From contig NZ_AFXQ01000022.1 in assembly GCF_000224415.1 (NCBI RefSeq), positions 1 through 44,579 of the forward strand: a DNA stretch of 44,579 bases, in the 5' to 3' direction. The DNA comes from Citricoccus sp. CH26A. Lineage in GTDB: Bacteria; Actinomycetota; Actinomycetes; Actinomycetales; Micrococcaceae. The translations under genes and the position numbers were made by a program. Numbering within the stretch: the first letter of the stretch is position 1; each line of letters begins with the position of its first letter. The notes beneath the pieces are model-generated. The model was not told where the DNA came from, made no database searches, and saw nothing but the letters and a program-made list of their open reading frames with translations. Below, piece by piece: positions 42,126 to 44,579 of the stretch.

Positions 42126-44579
42126 TCAGGCGCGCGGCTTCTCCTGCATCTCGAAGGTCTCGATGACGTCGCCTTCCTTGATGTCGTTGAAGCCGCCCAG
42201 GCCGATACCGCACTCGTAGCCCTCGCGGACCTCGGTGGCATCGTCCTTGAACCGGCGCAGGGACTCGATCTTGAGGTTCCCGGCCACCACGGCGCCGTCC
42301 CGCACGAGGCGGGCCGCGGCGTTGCGGCGGATGAGGCCGGACCGGACCAGCGAACCGGCGATGCTGCCCCACTTGGAGGAGCGGAAGACCTCGCGGACCT
42401 CCGCGCTGCCCAGCTGGACCTCCTCGTACTCCGGCTTGAGCATGCCCTTGAGCGCTGCCTCGATGTCGTCGATCGCGTCGTAGATCACCGAGTAGAAGCG
42501 CATGTCCACGCCCTCCTTGTCGGCGAGGTCGGCGACGCGCTCGGCCGGGCGGACGTTGAAGCCGATGATGATGGCGTTGTCCACGGTGGCCAGGTTGACG
42601 TCGTTCTGGGTGATCGCACCCACGCCGCGGTGGATGACGCGCAGCTGCACGTCGTCCCCGACCTCGATCTCCAGCAGGGAGTCCTCGAGCGCCTCGACGG
42701 CACCGGAGGCATCGCCCTTGATGATGAGGTTGAGGGTGTCGATCTTGCCCTCGGCCACGGCCTGGTCGAAGTTCTCCAGGGAGATCCGCTTGCGGCGCTT
42801 GGCCAGCATGGCGTTGCGGTCCGCCGCCTCGCGCTTCTCGGCGATCTGGCGGGCGGTGCGGTCGTCCTCGGTGACCAGGAAGGTGTCACCGGCCCGGGGC
42901 ACGGAGGACAGGCCCAGCACCTGGACCGGGCGGGAGGGCAGCGCCTCCGTGACGGTCTCGCCGTTGTCGTCGAACATCGCCCGTACGCGGCCGTGGGCGT
43001 TGCCCACCACCATGTTGTCCCCGACGTGCAGGGTTCCGGACTGCACCAGGACGGTGACCACGGAACCGCGGCCCTTGTCCAGGTTGGCCTCGATGGCCAC
43101 GCCACGAGCGCCCTTGTTCGGGTTCGCGGTCAGGTCCAGCGCCGCATCCGCGGTGAGCAGGACGGCGGAGAGCAGGTCCTCGATGTTGAGGTTGTTCTTC
43201 GCCGAGACGTCCACGAACATCGTGTCGCCGCCGTACTCCTCGGGCACCAGTCCGTACTCGGTGAGCTGGCCGCGGATCTTGTCCGGGGAGGCCTCCGGCT
43301 TGTCGATCTTGTTGACCGCCACCACGATCGGCACACCGGCCGCCTTGGCGTGGTTCAGGGCCTCGACGGTCTGCGGCATGACGCCGTCGTCCGCGGCGAC
43401 CACGAGCACGGCGATGTCCGTGACCTTGGCACCACGGGCACGCATGGCGGTGAACGCCTCGTGGCCCGGGGTGTCGATGAAGGTCAGCTTGCGATCCGTG
43501 CCGTCGTGCTCGAAGTCCACCTGGTAGGCGCCGATGTGCTGGGTGATGCCGCCGGCCTCGCCCTCGATCACCTTGGTGGAGCGGATGGCATCCAGCAGGC
43601 GCGTCTTGCCGTGGTCCACGTGGCCCATGACGGTGACGACGGCCGGACGGCGCTCGAGGTCCTCCTCGGTCTCGGCGGCCTCCTCGGCCTCGAGATCGAT
43701 GTCGAAGGTCTCCAGCAGCTCCTTGTCCTCGTCCTCGGGGGACACGATCTCGATCGTGTAGCCGAGTTCGCCGGCGAGCACCGCGAAGGTGTCCTCGTCC
43801 AGGGACTGGTTGGCGTTGGCCATCTCACCGAGCTGGAACAGCACCTTCACCAGCGCCGCCGAATCGGCATTGATCTTCTCGGCCAGGTCGGCCAGCGAGG
43901 AACCACGGCGCAGGCGGATGGTCTCGCCACTGCCGCGGGGAACCTTGACGCCGCCGATCTCGCGAGTCTGCTGCTCCAGCTCCTGGCGCTTCGCGCGCTT
44001 CGACTTGCGCTGCTTGCCCCGCGGACCGCCACCGCGGCCGAAGGCACCCTGGGTGCCGCCACGGGCCGTGCGGCCACCGCGCGGACCGCCACCGGCGGGC
44101 CCGCCGCCGGTGCCGCCACCAGGACGGCCACGGCCGCCCGGACGGGCCGAGGCGGGAGCGGGCTTGTTGATGTGGCCGGGCATCATGTTCGGGCTCGGGC
44201 GTGGGCCGCCCGGACGCGGAGCCGCGGGAGTGCCGGCACCGGCGCCCGCACGGGGGGCACCCGCCGGACGGGGACCACCCGGACGCGGACCGCCGGAGCG
44301 CTCCTCCGGACGACCGGACCGCATGCCCTGCTTGGGTGCGAACGGGTTGTTGCCCGGACGCGGGCCACCGGGACGGGGACCGCCCGGACGCGGGGCGCCG
44401 GCACGGGCGCCGGAGTCCTTGGAGGTGAACGGGTTGTTCCCGGGACGGGCCCCACCCGGCTTGGGCGCGCCGGCGCGAGCCGGCTGAGCCGGACGCGGGG
44501 CTCCGGGCTTGGCGGCCGGGGCCTTCGGTGCGGCCGGACCCGGCGTGGGGGCGGCGCTGTCCGAGGCCGGGGCCTGGTC
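42126..44579 (-). CDS. infB: translation initiation factor IF-2 (5' end cut by window)
   Basis: The GTPase that delivers initiator tRNA to the 30S subunit. About 817 residues are visible and the frame stays open to the window edge, so the start is missing. The visible N-terminal part (roughly 44000-44579) is low complexity, rich in Pro, Gly, Arg and Ala with RPGG-like repeats, as in actinobacterial IF-2. Then come the IF-2 N domain, the G domain with [16 protein letters not shown] and NKID, the [12 protein letters not shown] segment, and domains II-IV ending in [12 protein letters not shown]. It heads the rbfA-truB series on the minus strand. Confidence 0.97.
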   Translation of the reverse strand, partial: DQAPASDSAAPTPGPAAPKAPAAKPGAPRPAQPARAGAPKPGGARPGNNPFTSKDSGARAGAPRPGGPRPGGPRPGNNPFAPKQGMRSGRPEERSGGPRPGGPRPAGAPRAGAGAGTPAAPRPGGPRPSPNMMPGHINKPAPASARPGGRGRPGGGTGGGPAGGGPRGGRTARGGTQGAFGRGGGPRGKQRKSKRAKRQELEQQTREIGGVKVPRGSGETIRLRRGSSLADLAEKINADSAALVKVLFQLGEMANANQSLDEDTFAVLAGELGYTIEIVSPEDEDKELLETFDIDLEAEEAAETEEDLERRPAVVTVMGHVDHGKTRLLDAIRSTKVIEGEAGGITQHIGAYQVDFEHDGTDRKLTFIDTPGHEAFTAMRARGAKVTDIAVLVVAADDGVMPQTVEALNHAKAAGVPIVVAVNKIDKPEASPDKIRGQLTEYGLVPEEYGGDTMFVDVSAKNNLNIEDLLSAVLLTADAALDLTANPNKGARGVAIEANLDKGRGSVVTVLVQSGTLHVGDNMVVGNAHGRVRAMFDDNGETVTEALPSRPVQVLGLSSVPRAGDTFLVTEDDRTARQIAEKREAADRNAMLAKRRKRISLENFDQAVAEGKIDTLNLIIKGDASGAVEALEDSLLEIEVGDDVQLRVIHRGVGAITQNDVNLATVDNAIIIGFNVRPAERVADLADKEGVDMRFYSVIYDAIDDIEAALKGMLKPEYEEVQLGSAEVREVFRSSKWGSIAGSLVRSGLIRRNAAARLVRDGAVVAGNLKIESLRRFKDDATEVREGYECGIGLGGFNDIKEGDVIETFEMQEKPRA

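Noticed and set aside
44000-44500. Repeated RPGG-coding units at the right end as a CRISPR or satellite array
   Set aside because: The units are irregular, in frame and part of the low-complexity N-terminus normal for actinobacterial IF-2.

Overview
The window looks like the chromosomal backbone of a high-GC actinobacterium, most likely a member of the Micrococcales close to the Micrococcaceae (Citricoccus, Micrococcus, Kocuria or Arthrobacter type; the genus cannot be fixed by eye). The reasons are a G+C content of roughly 70%, GC-saturated third codon positions, ClgR, DUF3046, RNase J and the meso-DAP genes dapA, dapB and dapF, and a gene order also known from Mycobacterium and Arthrobacter: lexA, hflX, dapF-miaA-miaB, recX-recA, DUF3046, clgR, cinA-pgsA-ftsK-rnj-dapA, dapB, M16 peptidase-pnp-rpsO, ribF-truB-rbfA-infB. 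No tRNA, rRNA, CRISPR array, prophage or insertion sequence was seen. Both ends cut genes: lexA on the left and infB on the right.

Layout. 1-6.3 kb: 3' part of lexA and a terpene-cyclase-like protein face an hflX-dinG pair, followed by a divergent RsmC-like methyltransferase. 6.3-12.9 kb: tightly coupled genes for tRNA modification (miaB, miaA), diaminopimelate epimerase (dapF), a GNAT enzyme, and recA-recX with DUF3046 and clgR. 13.1-21.1 kb: a membrane protein of unknown function, cinA, pgsA, ftsK, rnj and dapA. 21.2-23.6 kb: a frameshifted DUF418-type membrane acyltransferase, a small TPR-like membrane protein and dapB. 23.6-33.6 kb: a complete respiratory nitrate module narGHJI plus narK and an AlsT-type sodium:amino-acid symporter, sitting between dapB and the M16 peptidase, which are close neighbours in many relatives. 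33.7-44.6 kb: M16 peptidase, pnp, rpsO, methyltransferase, ribF, two small membrane proteins, truB, rbfA and infB, all on the minus strand.

Functional themes are translation and ribosome maturation (infB, rbfA, truB, rpsO, hflX, miaA, miaB), RNA decay (pnp, rnj), the SOS/DNA-damage response (lexA, recA, recX, dinG), lysine/meso-DAP and cell-wall supply (dapA, dapB, dapF), membrane and division (pgsA, ftsK), proteostasis control (clgR), and anaerobic nitrate respiration (narGHJIK). Most adjacent genes on the same strand overlap by 1-14 nt (ATGA, GTGA or TGATG junctions), which implies operons with translational coupling.

The most interesting signals are regulatory rather than a new protein system. 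Nine genes show a TANNNT hexamer 6 or 7 nt before the start codon and mostly no good ribosome binding site, the layout of leaderless transcripts. recA has an SOS box plus a second, RecA-NDp/PafBC-like promoter closer to the gene. A large nested dyad is centred about 45 bp upstream of the predicted narG transcription start. A CGGTCA/TGACCG dyad recurs upstream of both narG and alsT. rpsO has a folded leader. I saw no convincing evidence for a wholly new multi-gene system.
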